NCBI RefSeq assembly: GCF_001575205.1
Contig: NZ_LSRE01000010.1
Location: 124,001-188,000, forward strand
Direction: 5' to 3'
Origin: Tsukamurella pseudospumae
GTDB lineage: Bacteria > Actinomycetota > Actinomycetes > Mycobacteriales > Mycobacteriaceae
Length of the DNA: 64,000 bases
Shown: positions 1 to 13,919 of the stretch, piece after piece
How the letters are laid out: each line of letters starts with the position of its first letter
Numbering within the stretch: position 1 is the first letter of the stretch
Made by a program: the position numbers and the translations under genes
Notes under the pieces: generated by a model
Database searches by the model: none
What the model was told of the DNA's origin: nothing
The model's input: only the letters and a program-made list of their open reading frames with translations

Positions 1-2
1 CC

Positions 3-767
3 GCCCGCGACCTGGTGAGCTACGAGCGCAAGCACAACGAGGCCAACGGCGAGAAGAACCGCGACGGCACGGACAACAACCACTCCGTCAACCACGGATT
101 CGAGGGCGGCACCACCGATCCCGCGATCCTCGCCGCCCGCGCGGCCCACGTCCGGGCCCTGCTGGCCACCCTGCTGCTGTCCACGGGCACGCCGATGCTC
201 CTCGGCGGCGACGAGCTGGGGCACACGCAGTACGGCAACAACAACGCCTACTGCGTGCCTCTCGACACCCCCGCGGCCGATGCCTTCGCCGTGGACTGGG
301 ACGCCGCCGACGCCGACCTCACCGCGTTCGTCGCGCGCGTCGCGATGGTGCGGCGGGCGGCCCCGGTGCTACGGCAGCACGAGTTCTTCGACGGCCGCGC
401 GACGCAGGACGGGGAGCCCGACCTCGCCTGGTTCGCCGCCGACGGTGCCGAGATGCCCGGAGACGCCTGGCAGTCGCCCGAGGTCCGGACGTTGCAGGCC
501 TGGGTCGACGGCTCCGACGTGCGCTCCCCCGGCCACGACCGGGCCGTCCCCGAGAAGGACGCGCTCATCATCTGGCACTCCGGCGGCGACGCCGTCGTCG
601 TCCTCGGCGGGCCGGAGACGTGCACGCACGGTTGGGAGCTCATCGTCGACACCTCGCAGCCGGGGGGCGCACCCGCCGATCGGCCGGACGGCGGTCCGGC
701 GGTGTTCGGCTCCCGCGCGGAGGTCACGGTCTCGGGGCCGACGGTGCTGGCCTTCCAGCAGGTCTGA
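3..767 (+). CDS. glgX: Glycogen debranching enzyme GlgX, C-terminal part (5' end outside window)
   Basis: The frame is open from the window edge and begins [17 protein letters not shown], followed by RDGTDNNHS and [15 protein letters not shown], which are signature segments of the GH13 isoamylase-type debranching enzyme GlgX. GlgX cleaves alpha-1,6 branches of phosphorylase-trimmed glycogen in the cytoplasm. Only about 255 C-terminal residues are present: the end of the TIM barrel and the C-terminal beta domain. The GTG at 15 is an internal valine codon of the conserved motif, not a start. The usual aromatic residue after DNNHS is valine here (NNHSVNHG), a minor oddity. The gene converges on serB with 33 bp between them. 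Confidence 0.93.
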   Translation, partial: ARDLVSYERKHNEANGEKNRDGTDNNHSVNHGFEGGTTDPAILAARAAHVRALLATLLLSTGTPMLLGGDELGHTQYGNNNAYCVPLDTPAADAFAVDWDAADADLTAFVARVAMVRRAAPVLRQHEFFDGRATQDGEPDLAWFAADGAEMPGDAWQSPEVRTLQAWVDGSDVRSPGHDRAVPEKDALIIWHSGGDAVVVLGGPETCTHGWELIVDTSQPGGAPADRPDGGPAVFGSRAEVTVSGPTVLAFQQV

Positions 768-774
768 CCGAGCT

Positions 775-793
775 GCCCGGCGATCGGCCGGGC
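775..793. terminator. Stem-loop between convergent glgX and serB
   Basis: GCCCGGC and GCCGGGC form a perfect 7-bp stem around a 5-nt loop in the 33-bp gap between the two stop codons. It could serve both directions. There is no T tract, which is common for actinobacterial terminators. Confidence 0.55.
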
Positions 794-800
794 GCCGGGC

Positions 801-5007
<4,207 letters not shown>

Positions 5008-5321
5008 GCTCCCGCGGGCCCCTTCGGCCCACCCCCTCTCCACGCCCGGATCGAGTCGTTCGCCGGTCCCGCGCGACCCCCTTTCCTCCGTGACGCGCCT
5101 CACATTCACCGCGTAAAGCCGCAGGCCCGAAGCTCGGTGTACAAGTGTTCACGGATTCCTGGCCGAAGACCCTTCATTCATGCTTGTCGGAAGTGATAGC
5201 CTGAAGGCGATTCAATCTCATACGCGGCTTCTACCAGCAGAGATGCCTGTGGGATTTCCCACAGGATGCTGAGGAAGAACCAGGTACGAGCCGCAACGAG
5301 GGTGCCAGGAAAGGATCCATC
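5008..5321. other. 314-bp gap between fecB and the AurF-like gene
   Basis: No coding frame here is convincing. Just after fecB, GGGCC and GGCCC (5016-5030) form a short hairpin followed by a C-rich run, a weak terminator candidate. The remainder is AT-richer than its surroundings and should hold the promoter of the diiron oxygenase gene. A perfect 20-bp palindrome lies at 5246-5265. Confidence 0.5.
5246..5265 (+). promoter_or_regulatory. Perfect palindrome upstream of AurF-like gene
   Basis: CCTGTGGGA and TCCCACAGG are separated by TT, a 9+2+9 perfect inverted repeat 57 bp before the start codon. It may be an operator or a hairpin in the 5' leader. Fourteen of its first fifteen bases recur at 43666-43680 upstream of the ArsR gene. 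Confidence 0.5.
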
Positions 5322-6341
5322 ATGGCCCTGTTGAACATGCCCCGGGTGACGCACATGGCGCGGATGCGTGGTCGCTCGTTCCCCGGTCAGGCCGAGTACG
5401 AGCAGACCCTCAACGACCTGTCGGTCGCCTCGGTGAATCGGAACTTCGATCCGTACGTCGACATCGACTGGGACTCCCCCGAGCTGGCGATCGTCCCCGA
5501 CGACCCGCGCTGGGTGTGCAACCCGCGATTCGATCCGATCGGCCGCCACCCCTGGTACCAGGAGCAGCCGCTGGCCAAGCAGATCGAGATCGGCATGTGG
5601 CGCCAGGCGAACGTCGCGAAGGTCGGCCTGCAGTTCGAGTCGATCCTGATCCGCGGCATCATGCAGTACACGGCCGTGCAGCCGAACAACTCCCCCGAGT
5701 TCCGCTACGCCACGCACGAGGCGAAGGAGGAGTGCCAGCACACGCTGATGTTCCAGGAGTTCGTCAACCGCGTGGGCATGGACGTTCCGGGCGGCGCGTG
5801 GTGGTTCCGTCGGCTCTCGCCCATCATCCCGCTCGCAGCGACCACCTTCCCGAACATCTTCTACATGGGAGTGCTCGCCGGCGAGGAGCCGATCGACCAC
5901 CTGCAGAAGCAGTTCCTGCGCTCCGCGGACACCCAGCACCCCGCGATGACCTCGGTCATGCAGATCCACGTGGCCGAGGAGGCCCGCCACATCTCGTTCG
6001 CGCACCAGCTGCTGGAGCACAAGATCCCCACTCGTGGCCCGATCCCGCGCTTCCTGCTGTCGCTGGCCATGCCGCTCGTGATGCGCATCCTGCTCGGCGC
6101 GATCATGGTCCCGCCGAAGCAGTTCTGGGACACCTTCGACATCCCGCGGTCGGTCAAGAAGGACATCTTCTGGCGGTCGCCCGAGTCCAAGGCCATGCGC
6201 CAGGAGATCTTCGGCGATGTCCGGCTGCTGGCCGAGCGCACCGACCTGATGAACCCGATCTCCCGCGTCCTGTGGCGCGTGCTCGGCATCCACGGCCGGA
6301 CCTCGCGGTTCCGCAGCGAGCCGTCGTACACCGCGCAGTAG
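5322..6341 (+). CDS. AurF-like diiron oxygenase (Rv0885-type)
   Basis: A 339-residue all-helical diiron protein of the p-aminobenzoate N-oxygenase (AurF) family. Carboxylate and histidine ligands are visible in QFESILIRG, HEAKEECQHTL, AGEEPIDH and HVAEEARHISF, in the order expected for a four-helix diiron centre. The substrate is unknown. The next gene is fprB, the same pairing I recall for Rv0885-Rv0886, so FprB is a plausible electron donor. The ATG follows AGGAAAGG closely. A strong hairpin separates the two genes, so they may not share every transcript. Confidence 0.85.
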   Translation: MALLNMPRVTHMARMRGRSFPGQAEYEQTLNDLSVASVNRNFDPYVDIDWDSPELAIVPDDPRWVCNPRFDPIGRHPWYQEQPLAKQIEIGMWRQANVAKVGLQFESILIRGIMQYTAVQPNNSPEFRYATHEAKEECQHTLMFQEFVNRVGMDVPGGAWWFRRLSPIIPLAATTFPNIFYMGVLAGEEPIDHLQKQFLRSADTQHPAMTSVMQIHVAEEARHISFAHQLLEHKIPTRGPIPRFLLSLAMPLVMRILLGAIMVPPKQFWDTFDIPRSVKKDIFWRSPESKAMRQEIFGDVRLLAERTDLMNPISRVLWRVLGIHGRTSRFRSEPSYTAQ

Positions 6342-6359
6342 TCTCCAACCACCCCGATA

Positions 6360-6389
6360 TCCGGCTCGGCGGTCACCCGCCGAGCCGGA
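6360..6389 (+). terminator. Strong stem-loop after the AurF-like gene
   Basis: CCGGCTCGGCGG and CCGCCGAGCCGG form a perfect 12-bp stem with a TCAC loop, extended by one T-A pair. It lies 18 nt after the stop codon. It has no U tract and may terminate or attenuate transcription before fprB. Confidence 0.65.
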
Positions 6390-6438
6390 CCCGTATCCCG
6401 GCCCGGATGCGGGACCCCCTCGCCGAGGAGATTCCCAC

Positions 6439-7962
6439 GTGCCTCACGTCATCACCCAGTCCTGCTGCAGCGACGCCTCGTGCACCTTCGCGTGCCCCGT
6501 CAACTGCATCCACCCGACCCCCGACGAGCCGGGCTTCGCAACGGCCGAGATGCTGTACGTCGACCCCACGACCTGCGTCGACTGTGGTGCGTGCGTGACG
6601 GCGTGCCCCGTCGACGCCATCGGCCCGGCACACCGGCTGCCGGAGGAGCACAAGGTCTACATCGAGTTGAACCGGTCGCTCGCGGCCGCCGATCCGGCGA
6701 ACTCCCGCCTCGGCGGCCCGAACCCGCAGGACCGCAGCCGCCCGCCCATGGCGCACACCGTGCCGCCGAAGATCCTTCCGATCCCGTCGGGCACCGTCAT
6801 CAGCGTGGGCGTGATCGGCAGCGGCCCCGCGGCGATGTACGCCGCCGACGAACTGCTCCGCTACCCCGGCGTCACCGTCGACGTCTACGAGAAGCTGTCC
6901 ACGCCGTACGGCCTGGCCCGCTTCGGCGTCGCGCCGGACCACACCCGTACCCGCAAGGTGTCCGGGTTGTTCGACAAGGTCGCCGCCGACCCGAACTTCC
7001 AGATCCACCTCAATACCGAGATCGGCACCGACATCTCCCTCGAGGAGCTGCGTCGACGTCACGACGCGATCGTCGTGGCGGTGGGCGCCAGCACCGACAA
7101 GAAGCTGGGCATCGTGGGCGAGGATCTGCCGAACGTCCGCAGTGCCACCGACTTCGTGGCCTGGTACAACGGCCATCCCGAGCACAAGGGCGACCCGGTC
7201 GACCTCACGCACGACCGCATCGTCGTCATCGGCAACGGCAATGTCGCGCTGGACGCGGCCCGGATCCTGACCGCCGACCCGGAGGAGCTCGAGGGCACCA
7301 CCATCTCCCCCGCCGCCCTTGCGGCACTGCGCGAGTCGAAGGTCGAGGAGGTCGTGATCGTGGCCCGCCGCGGCCCCGAGCACGCCGCCTTCACCCTGCC
7401 CGAGGCACTGGGCCTCGCCGACGAGAGGACCGTCATCGTCCACCCGGACCCCGACGTGGCCGAGACCCTCGTCGCGGGCAGCGACTCGGAGCTCGTGGCG
7501 CACAAGCTGGACCTGCTCGAGTCGATGGAGACCCAGTCCGCCGCGCCGCGCCGCATCCGTCTGCGCTTCCTCACCACGCCCGAGTCCATCGAGGCCACCG
7601 ACGACGGCCTGGTGCTGCACGCGAAGCACACCGTTACCGGCGAGGCGATCGACCTGCCCGTCGGCATGGTGTTCACCTCCGTCGGCTACCGGGGCGTGCC
7701 CGTGCCGGGCCTGCCCTTCGACGACCGGCGCGCGGTGCTGCCGAACGAGGCCGGTCGCGTTCTCGGGGACGACGGTGCGCCGCTCCCCGGCGTGTACGTC
7801 ACGGGCTGGATCAAGCGCGGCCCCAACGGATTCATCGGCACCAACAAGACCGACTCGCAGGAGACGGTGGAGAAGTTCGCCGAGGACGTGGCGGCGGGCG
7901 TCGTGCAGGGCCGGCCGTCGGGGAAGCGGAAGAAGACGCTGGGCCGCTTCCTGGGCGCGTAA
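6439..7962 (+). CDS. fprB: Ferredoxin / ferredoxin-NADP reductase fusion FprB
   Basis: A 507-residue fusion. Residues 1 to about 70 are a 7Fe/8Fe-type ferredoxin with two cysteine clusters (SCCSDASCTFACPVNC and CVDCGACVTACP). From about 115 onward it is an adrenodoxin-reductase-type FAD/NADPH flavoprotein (IGSGPAAMYAADEL, VIGNGNVALDAAR, GWIKRGPNGFIGTNK). It moves electrons from NADPH to ferredoxin-dependent oxygenases. The GTG start has GAGGAG 8 nt upstream. It is shorter than the roughly 575 residues I recall for M. tuberculosis FprB, which carries a longer C-terminal tail. Confidence 0.93.
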   Translation: MPHVITQSCCSDASCTFACPVNCIHPTPDEPGFATAEMLYVDPTTCVDCGACVTACPVDAIGPAHRLPEEHKVYIELNRSLAAADPANSRLGGPNPQDRSRPPMAHTVPPKILPIPSGTVISVGVIGSGPAAMYAADELLRYPGVTVDVYEKLSTPYGLARFGVAPDHTRTRKVSGLFDKVAADPNFQIHLNTEIGTDISLEELRRRHDAIVVAVGASTDKKLGIVGEDLPNVRSATDFVAWYNGHPEHKGDPVDLTHDRIVVIGNGNVALDAARILTADPEELEGTTISPAALAALRESKVEEVVIVARRGPEHAAFTLPEALGLADERTVIVHPDPDVAETLVAGSDSELVAHKLDLLESMETQSAAPRRIRLRFLTTPESIEATDDGLVLHAKHTVTGEAIDLPVGMVFTSVGYRGVPVPGLPFDDRRAVLPNEAGRVLGDDGAPLPGVYVTGWIKRGPNGFIGTNKTDSQETVEKFAEDVAAGVVQGRPSGKRKKTLGRFLGA

Positions 7963-7972
7963 CGTCTGAGTC

Positions 7973-8920
7973 GTGGCGTCCTCGGGGAACGGCGAGCCGA
8001 TCGAACTGACCGTCGGCGACCGGGTGGTGCGCGTGTCCAGCCCGGATCGCGTCTACTTCCCGGAGATCGGCGCGACGAAGCTGGACGTCGTCCGGTACTA
8101 CGAGGCCGTTGGCCCGGGCATCGTCCGGGCACTGCGGGATCGCCCGACGATGCTGCACCGCTACCCGAAGGGCGTCGACGGTCCGAAGGTCCACCAGAAG
8201 CGGATCCCCGCCGGCGCTCCCGACTGGCTCGAGACGGTCGAGATCTACTTCCCCCGATTCGGCCGGACCGCCGACGAGGTGGTCGTCACCGAGCTGGGCT
8301 CGGTGATCTGGGCCGCCCAGATGTCGACGGTCGAGTTCCATCCCTGGAACTGCCGCGCAGGCGATCTCGAGCATCCCGACGAGTGGCGGATCGACCTCGA
8401 CCCGATGCCCGACTGCTCGTGGTCCCGCGTGCAGCGGGTCGCAGGGGTCGTCCGGGAGGTGCTGGACGAGTTGGGGATTCGCGGCTTCCCCAAGACCTCC
8501 GGCGGGTCCGGCCTGCACGTGTACGTACGGATCGAGCCCCGCTGGACCTTCTCGGAGGTCCGACGGTGCGCCCTCGCCTTCGCCCGGGAGGTCGAGCGCC
8601 GGGCACCGTCGGAGGTCACGACGGTGTGGTGGCGCAAGGACCGCGACCCGGCGGCGGTCTTCCTGGATTACAACCAGAACGCCCGCGATCACACCATCGC
8701 GTGCGCGTACTCGTTGCGCGGCACCCCGATCGCCACCGCGTCCGCCCCGATCACGTGGGATGAGATCCCCGACGTGCACCCCGACGACTTCACCATCCGC
8801 ACCCTGCCTGCGCGCTTCGCCGAGCTCGGCGATCTGCACGCATCCATCGACGACGAGGCGTTCTCCCTCGACACCCTCGTCGAATGGGCCGACCGCGACG
8901 ACCTCCCCCTCCCCGATTGA
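7973..8920 (+). CDS. Stand-alone LigD-type DNA polymerase/primase domain
   Basis: A 315-residue archaeo-eukaryotic primase-fold polymerase like the POL domain of LigD and the mycobacterial PolD1/PolD2 proteins. It has the catalytic carboxylate motif IDLDPMPD, the SGGSGLHVYV histidine motif, WRKDRD and VFLDYNQN, all typical of the domain. No ligase or nuclease domain is attached. Such proteins fill gaps or add ribonucleotides during end joining and base-excision repair. It begins at GTG 10 nt after fprB, so it is probably cotranscribed, although the functional link to a ferredoxin reductase is unclear. Confidence 0.9.
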   Translation: MASSGNGEPIELTVGDRVVRVSSPDRVYFPEIGATKLDVVRYYEAVGPGIVRALRDRPTMLHRYPKGVDGPKVHQKRIPAGAPDWLETVEIYFPRFGRTADEVVVTELGSVIWAAQMSTVEFHPWNCRAGDLEHPDEWRIDLDPMPDCSWSRVQRVAGVVREVLDELGIRGFPKTSGGSGLHVYVRIEPRWTFSEVRRCALAFAREVERRAPSEVTTVWWRKDRDPAAVFLDYNQNARDHTIACAYSLRGTPIATASAPITWDEIPDVHPDDFTIRTLPARFAELGDLHASIDDEAFSLDTLVEWADRDDLPLPD

Positions 8921-8925
8921 ACACC

Positions 8926-8964
8926 GTTATGGAGAGTCCGACCTGCGGGTTCACTCTCCATAAC
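8926..8964. terminator. Perfect 12-bp inverted repeat after the polymerase gene
   Basis: GTTATGGAGAGT and ACTCTCCATAAC are perfectly complementary around a 15-nt loop. The repeat starts 5 nt after the stop codon. It is AT-richer than its surroundings and also lies just upstream of the toxin-antitoxin operon, so an operator role is possible. Confidence 0.6.
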
Positions 8965-9018
8965 AGCGTGTGATCAGCCGCCATCGACGCAGCGTTGACA
9001 ACGTGCTACAACGGAAAC

Positions 9019-9402
9019 ATGTCCGTGAACGTTTCCGTACGCCTCGACGATGCGCTCGCCGAGCGCTTGAAGGTGCGCGCCCAGGCCAGCGGCGAGACGC
9101 TGTCGGACCGGCTGCGTCGGTACGCCGAAGAGGGCGCTCGGCGCGAGGAACACCCGCTCATCACGTTCCGGGACGGGCCGGCAGGGCGGCGCGCGGGCCT
9201 CATCGGCGGACCCGACGTGTGGGAGGTGGCGATGTGGCTCGACGATCTCGAGGACGAGGACGACCCCGCGCAGGCCCTCGTCGATGAGGCGCCGATCACC
9301 CGCGCACAGGTGGACGCGACCATCGGGTACCGGAACGCCTTCCCGGTCGAAGTGTCCGCGAGGATCGCCCTGCACCGAATGGACACGGCGGCACAGCAGT
9401 GA
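9019..9402 (+). CDS. Ribbon-helix-helix antitoxin
   Basis: A 127-residue protein starting MSVNVSVRLDDALAERLK, a ribbon-helix-helix or CopG-like DNA-binding segment, followed by an acidic C-terminal half (DDLEDEDDPAQA) expected to bind the toxin. Its last bases overlap the next gene through GTGA, the usual layout of a type II module. The ATG at 9019 is chosen over the upstream TTG at 8995, which lies in a TTGACA that may be a -35 element. Repeated ACAAC and GTTG segments between 8994 and 9013 could be an autoregulatory operator. Confidence in the exact family is moderate. Confidence 0.8.
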   Translation: MSVNVSVRLDDALAERLKVRAQASGETLSDRLRRYAEEGARREEHPLITFRDGPAGRRAGLIGGPDVWEVAMWLDDLEDEDDPAQALVDEAPITRAQVDATIGYRNAFPVEVSARIALHRMDTAAQQ

Positions 9403-9764
9403 GGCTGCTGCTCGACGAGATGTACTCGCCGTCGCTCGCCGAGCGGCTGCGCGATGCCGGTCACGACGTGACGAGCATCGTCGAGTCGGGGCGCGCAGGT
9501 AGCCCGGACGCAGACGTCTTCGCGTTGTCCATCGCCGACGACCGGGCCCTGCTCACCGAGAACGTCTCAGACTTCGTGCAACTCGCAGCGGCCCAAACCT
9601 CCTCGGGACTCAGTCATCCCGGAGTCCTGATCGCGCTGTCATCCCGATTCTCGCGTCGACCGTCAGGAGCGGTGGCACTGTCAGCAGCGATCGCAGCGCT
9701 GCGCGACACAGACATCGCCGACCGTGTGGTCTTCCTCGAGGCGATCGGCCGCGCCGCGGACTGA
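9399..9764 (+). CDS. DUF5615-type PIN-like toxin
   Basis: A 121-residue protein beginning MRLLLDEMYSPSLAERL, then DADVFALSIADDRALLTENVSDF, the pattern of DUF5615 (PIN-like, Mut7-C related) proteins, which are predicted nucleases. Acidic residues D6, D37 and D47 sit where a PIN-like metal site would be. It overlaps the antitoxin stop codon by 4 nt, which implies translational coupling. Together they form a probable toxin-antitoxin pair at the edge of a patch of poorly conserved genes. RNase activity is inferred from fold only. Confidence 0.8.
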   Translation: MRLLLDEMYSPSLAERLRDAGHDVTSIVESGRAGSPDADVFALSIADDRALLTENVSDFVQLAAAQTSSGLSHPGVLIALSSRFSRRPSGAVALSAAIAALRDTDIADRVVFLEAIGRAAD

Positions 9765-9802
9765 CCCAGTGACGCACCCGGGTCCGCCGCGAGGCGCCCT
9801 CA

Positions 9803-10741
9803 TCAGATCGAACGGCGCTTGTCGCTGATCGGCAACGATGGCGCCAGGACCTGGAGAAACGGAACGAGTTGCTCCAGCGGCGGCACGTAGTCGCCCGGGT
9901 AGTCCGGCCGCAGCGTGCGCTGCTTTCCCTTCTTGTCCACCTCGGACGTGACGATGACCAACTTGTGCGTATACGTAGTGCCCGTGCTGACGCCGTTCAT
10001 CGTGGACTTGACGGAGTCTGTCACGGCGCCCAGCGCGGCGACGGACTCCCAGGGGACCGAGTCGCGGCCGGCACTGATTCCGGCGCGGTCGAAGACCAGC
10101 TTCTCCTTGCCCCGTTTGGTCGTCACGACGACGCGCCCTTCTGCATCCCACTGCGCGCGAAGCCGGCTCTGCACCTCGATGTCCGGCACGTAGTCCCTGG
10201 CCGACCGCCCGAAATCACCGTCGGACGACGGTGCGTAGTGCCGGACCGCGGCGAGGAACTCGTCGAGGTTGTCGGTGTGATGCTCGTACAGGGTGTACCC
10301 GACCTGGATCTGGCGGCCGTTGGCGTCCGCCGTGCGACGTGTCACGACCAACGACGTGGCTTCGGCGGAGTCGTACACCCACATGGTCGGGTCGATGAGC
10401 TTGTACTTGTATTTTCCGGTCGCGAAGCCGCACGAGCGGACGTCATCCCATTCCAGCGTGAAACGGCTCGTCCACAATCCGTCGGGGCCCGCCTTGAGTT
10501 CCACATCGCCGATCATGTGGCGTTCCGCCCATAGGTTGAGCCCGAACAGAACCGCGAGTATCGCACCTATGACTGCGAGGGTGATCGTGAGCCAGGTCGG
10601 CCCGGCCGCGTAACTCGCCGCTGCGCTGACCCAGAACGCCACGACCACCAGCCCGTACACGAGGCGCCACGTCGTCCGGGGCGGCGCAGCTCCTGCCACC
10701 TCGACCTCGACCGGTCCGCCGCCGACGTGCTCGTGAGCCAT
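9803..10741 (-). CDS. Membrane protein with two N-terminal helices and a PH-like cytoplasmic part
   Basis: A 312-residue protein that I do not recognise as a named family. After a short N-terminal tail there are two close hydrophobic segments (VYGLVVVAFWVSAAASYAA and ITLAVIGAILAVLFGLNLW). About 230 soluble residues with alternating beta-strand character follow (WVYDSAEATSLVVTRR, LVFDRAGISAGRDSVPWESV), which suggests bacterial PH-like domains. The ATG at 10741 (MAHEHVGGG) excludes a cysteine-rich upstream extension that looks non-coding. It is divergent from the secreted-protein gene at 10870. Confidence 0.7.
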   Translation of the reverse strand: MAHEHVGGGPVEVEVAGAAPPRTTWRLVYGLVVVAFWVSAAASYAAGPTWLTITLAVIGAILAVLFGLNLWAERHMIGDVELKAGPDGLWTSRFTLEWDDVRSCGFATGKYKYKLIDPTMWVYDSAEATSLVVTRRTADANGRQIQVGYTLYEHHTDNLDEFLAAVRHYAPSSDGDFGRSARDYVPDIEVQSRLRAQWDAEGRVVVTTKRGKEKLVFDRAGISAGRDSVPWESVAALGAVTDSVKSTMNGVSTGTTYTHKLVIVTSEVDKKGKQRTLRPDYPGDYVPPLEQLVPFLQVLAPSLPISDKRRSI

Positions 10742-10869
10742 ACACCGCAGTGTAGCCGCGTGAACCTCCTGTTCACCGCCGCCGCAGCCGAGCGCTCCTT
10801 CGCACTCTCTAGTGCATACACCGCGACATGTACAGTATCTAGTAGATCGCATCCGCTAATCTATAGCGG

Positions 10870-11538
10870 GTGAAGTCCTCTCGCACACCAGCGGCCCTCA
10901 TCACGGCACTGATCGTGGGTTCGGTGCTCGCCGGGGCAGGAGCCATGACGCTGAGCCCCGCCGACGACGTGCCCCGCCCGTACGCACCTCGCGCGGACGC
11001 GATCGGGCCGTGCGCGGACTGCGACGATCAGCTGCTGGGATACGGACTCGACGCGCAGCGGCAGTCGGTCACCGCGCATGTGACCCGGTCCGGTTGGCGC
11101 ATGTGCCCCGCAGGGTTCCGCGGTGCCGGCCGCTTCGGCTCGGATCGACGCTGCGCCTCGAACACCAGGTTCACGGTGTGGAGCGAGGACACGAAGGGAC
11201 TCTTCCGCACACCCGGCCTCGCGCCGGTCGCCGTCTGCGAGATCGGCGAGCAGAAGAGCTTCGAGGTGGTCGCGGAACGCGGTGTTCACCGCGGGCCGGT
11301 GAATGCCGGCAACCCGATGATGGTGCGCAACACGGTTCCCAGCAGCTGCGCCCAGATCCGCAGTGCACAGCCGGAACTCGCAGCGCAGCGGTTCGAGGTC
11401 CACCAGCTCAGCCAGGTGCGACGCGTGGTCGCGGAGACCCGCGACACGGCATCCGGCAAGGTCGTTGCTGCAGCGCACGAGATCGGACAGCTCCGGTTCC
11501 AGGTCGCCGTCGCCATCGGAGTCGAGGGATGGCAGTGA
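10870..11538 (+). CDS. Secreted protein of unknown function
   Basis: A 222-residue protein with a clear signal peptide (MKSSRTPAALITALIVGSVL, then an AGAGA cleavage region) and six cysteines after it, starting with a CADC pair, so disulfides are likely outside the cell. I recognise no family. The GTG start sits just after a TAATCT -10 element (10859-10864), so the transcript is probably nearly leaderless. Its end overlaps the following gene by 10 nt, which suggests an operon of two exported proteins. Confidence 0.7.
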   Translation: MKSSRTPAALITALIVGSVLAGAGAMTLSPADDVPRPYAPRADAIGPCADCDDQLLGYGLDAQRQSVTAHVTRSGWRMCPAGFRGAGRFGSDRRCASNTRFTVWSEDTKGLFRTPGLAPVAVCEIGEQKSFEVVAERGVHRGPVNAGNPMMVRNTVPSSCAQIRSAQPELAAQRFEVHQLSQVRRVVAETRDTASGKVVAAAHEIGQLRFQVAVAIGVEGWQ

Positions 11539-12023
11539 CCGGGACGCGGCGGAAGCCGCGCGTGTATTGGACTGTCGTCCTGCTGATCCCGGTACTGCTA
11601 CTCGCGGCGCTGTACCTCGGCATCCGGTGGTTCGTGAACGGCATGTTCGACGTCGGGCCCCCGCACACGATCGGTGCGCAGGAGACCCGGCGGGAACTGG
11701 AGCGCCGGAGCATCCACATTCCCACGAGCTTCCACCTCGATGCCATGACCGTTTATCCGGTGTTCGCCGGTCGATCGTCCTACCGCGGGACCTTCTCCGC
11801 ACCGGCCGACCGGTTCGACGACTACCGGCAGATCGTCGCGAAGGCGCCCGGCATGATCGACCCGAGTCCGGTGGGATGCACGCCCTCGGAGGCGACGACG
11901 TGCCCGTCGAATCTCATCGTCCTGTCCTACCCGCCGGGCGGCACCGGGATGGACACTACGACACTCCGCATCTCACGCACTCGGGACAGCGCCACGATCG
12001 CCGTCGACGCTCAAGGGCACTGA
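11529..12023 (+). CDS. Single-pass membrane protein with extracytoplasmic domain
   Basis: A 164-residue protein with a positively charged N-terminus and one hydrophobic helix (VYWTVVLLIPVLLLAALYLG). About 130 exported residues follow, including a cysteine pair, CTPSEATTC. The ATG has GAGGG just upstream, inside the preceding gene. I recognise no family. It is coupled to the secreted protein before it, so the two may form an envelope pair. Confidence 0.7.
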   Translation: MAVTGTRRKPRVYWTVVLLIPVLLLAALYLGIRWFVNGMFDVGPPHTIGAQETRRELERRSIHIPTSFHLDAMTVYPVFAGRSSYRGTFSAPADRFDDYRQIVAKAPGMIDPSPVGCTPSEATTCPSNLIVLSYPPGGTGMDTTTLRISRTRDSATIAVDAQGH

Positions 12024-12024
12024 C

Positions 12025-12101
12025 TCCGCCGCCACAGCGATGGCAGCGCCGCGCCCGCTACTCGCGCCACTGGCGCGGTTGCCTGCGGTTTCGGCGGCGG
12101 A
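12025..12101. terminator. Nested stem-loops between convergent genes
   Basis: Outer arms TCCGCCGCC (12025-12033) and GGCGGCGGA (12093-12101) enclose an inner palindrome, CGCGCCA-C-TGGCGCG, at 12063-12077. The position between convergent stop codons fits a two-way terminator. Confidence 0.55.
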
Positions 12102-12127
12102 ATCCCGGCGTGTCGCCACCGAAACCG

Positions 12128-13894
<1,767 letters not shown>

Positions 13895-13919
13895 CATCGC
13901 GCCAGTTCGGCGTGTCGCC

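Noticed and set aside
5178-6293. A 371-codon minus-strand frame opposite the AurF-like gene
   Set aside because: Antisense shadow of a conserved diiron protein; composition dominated by codon mirror effects.
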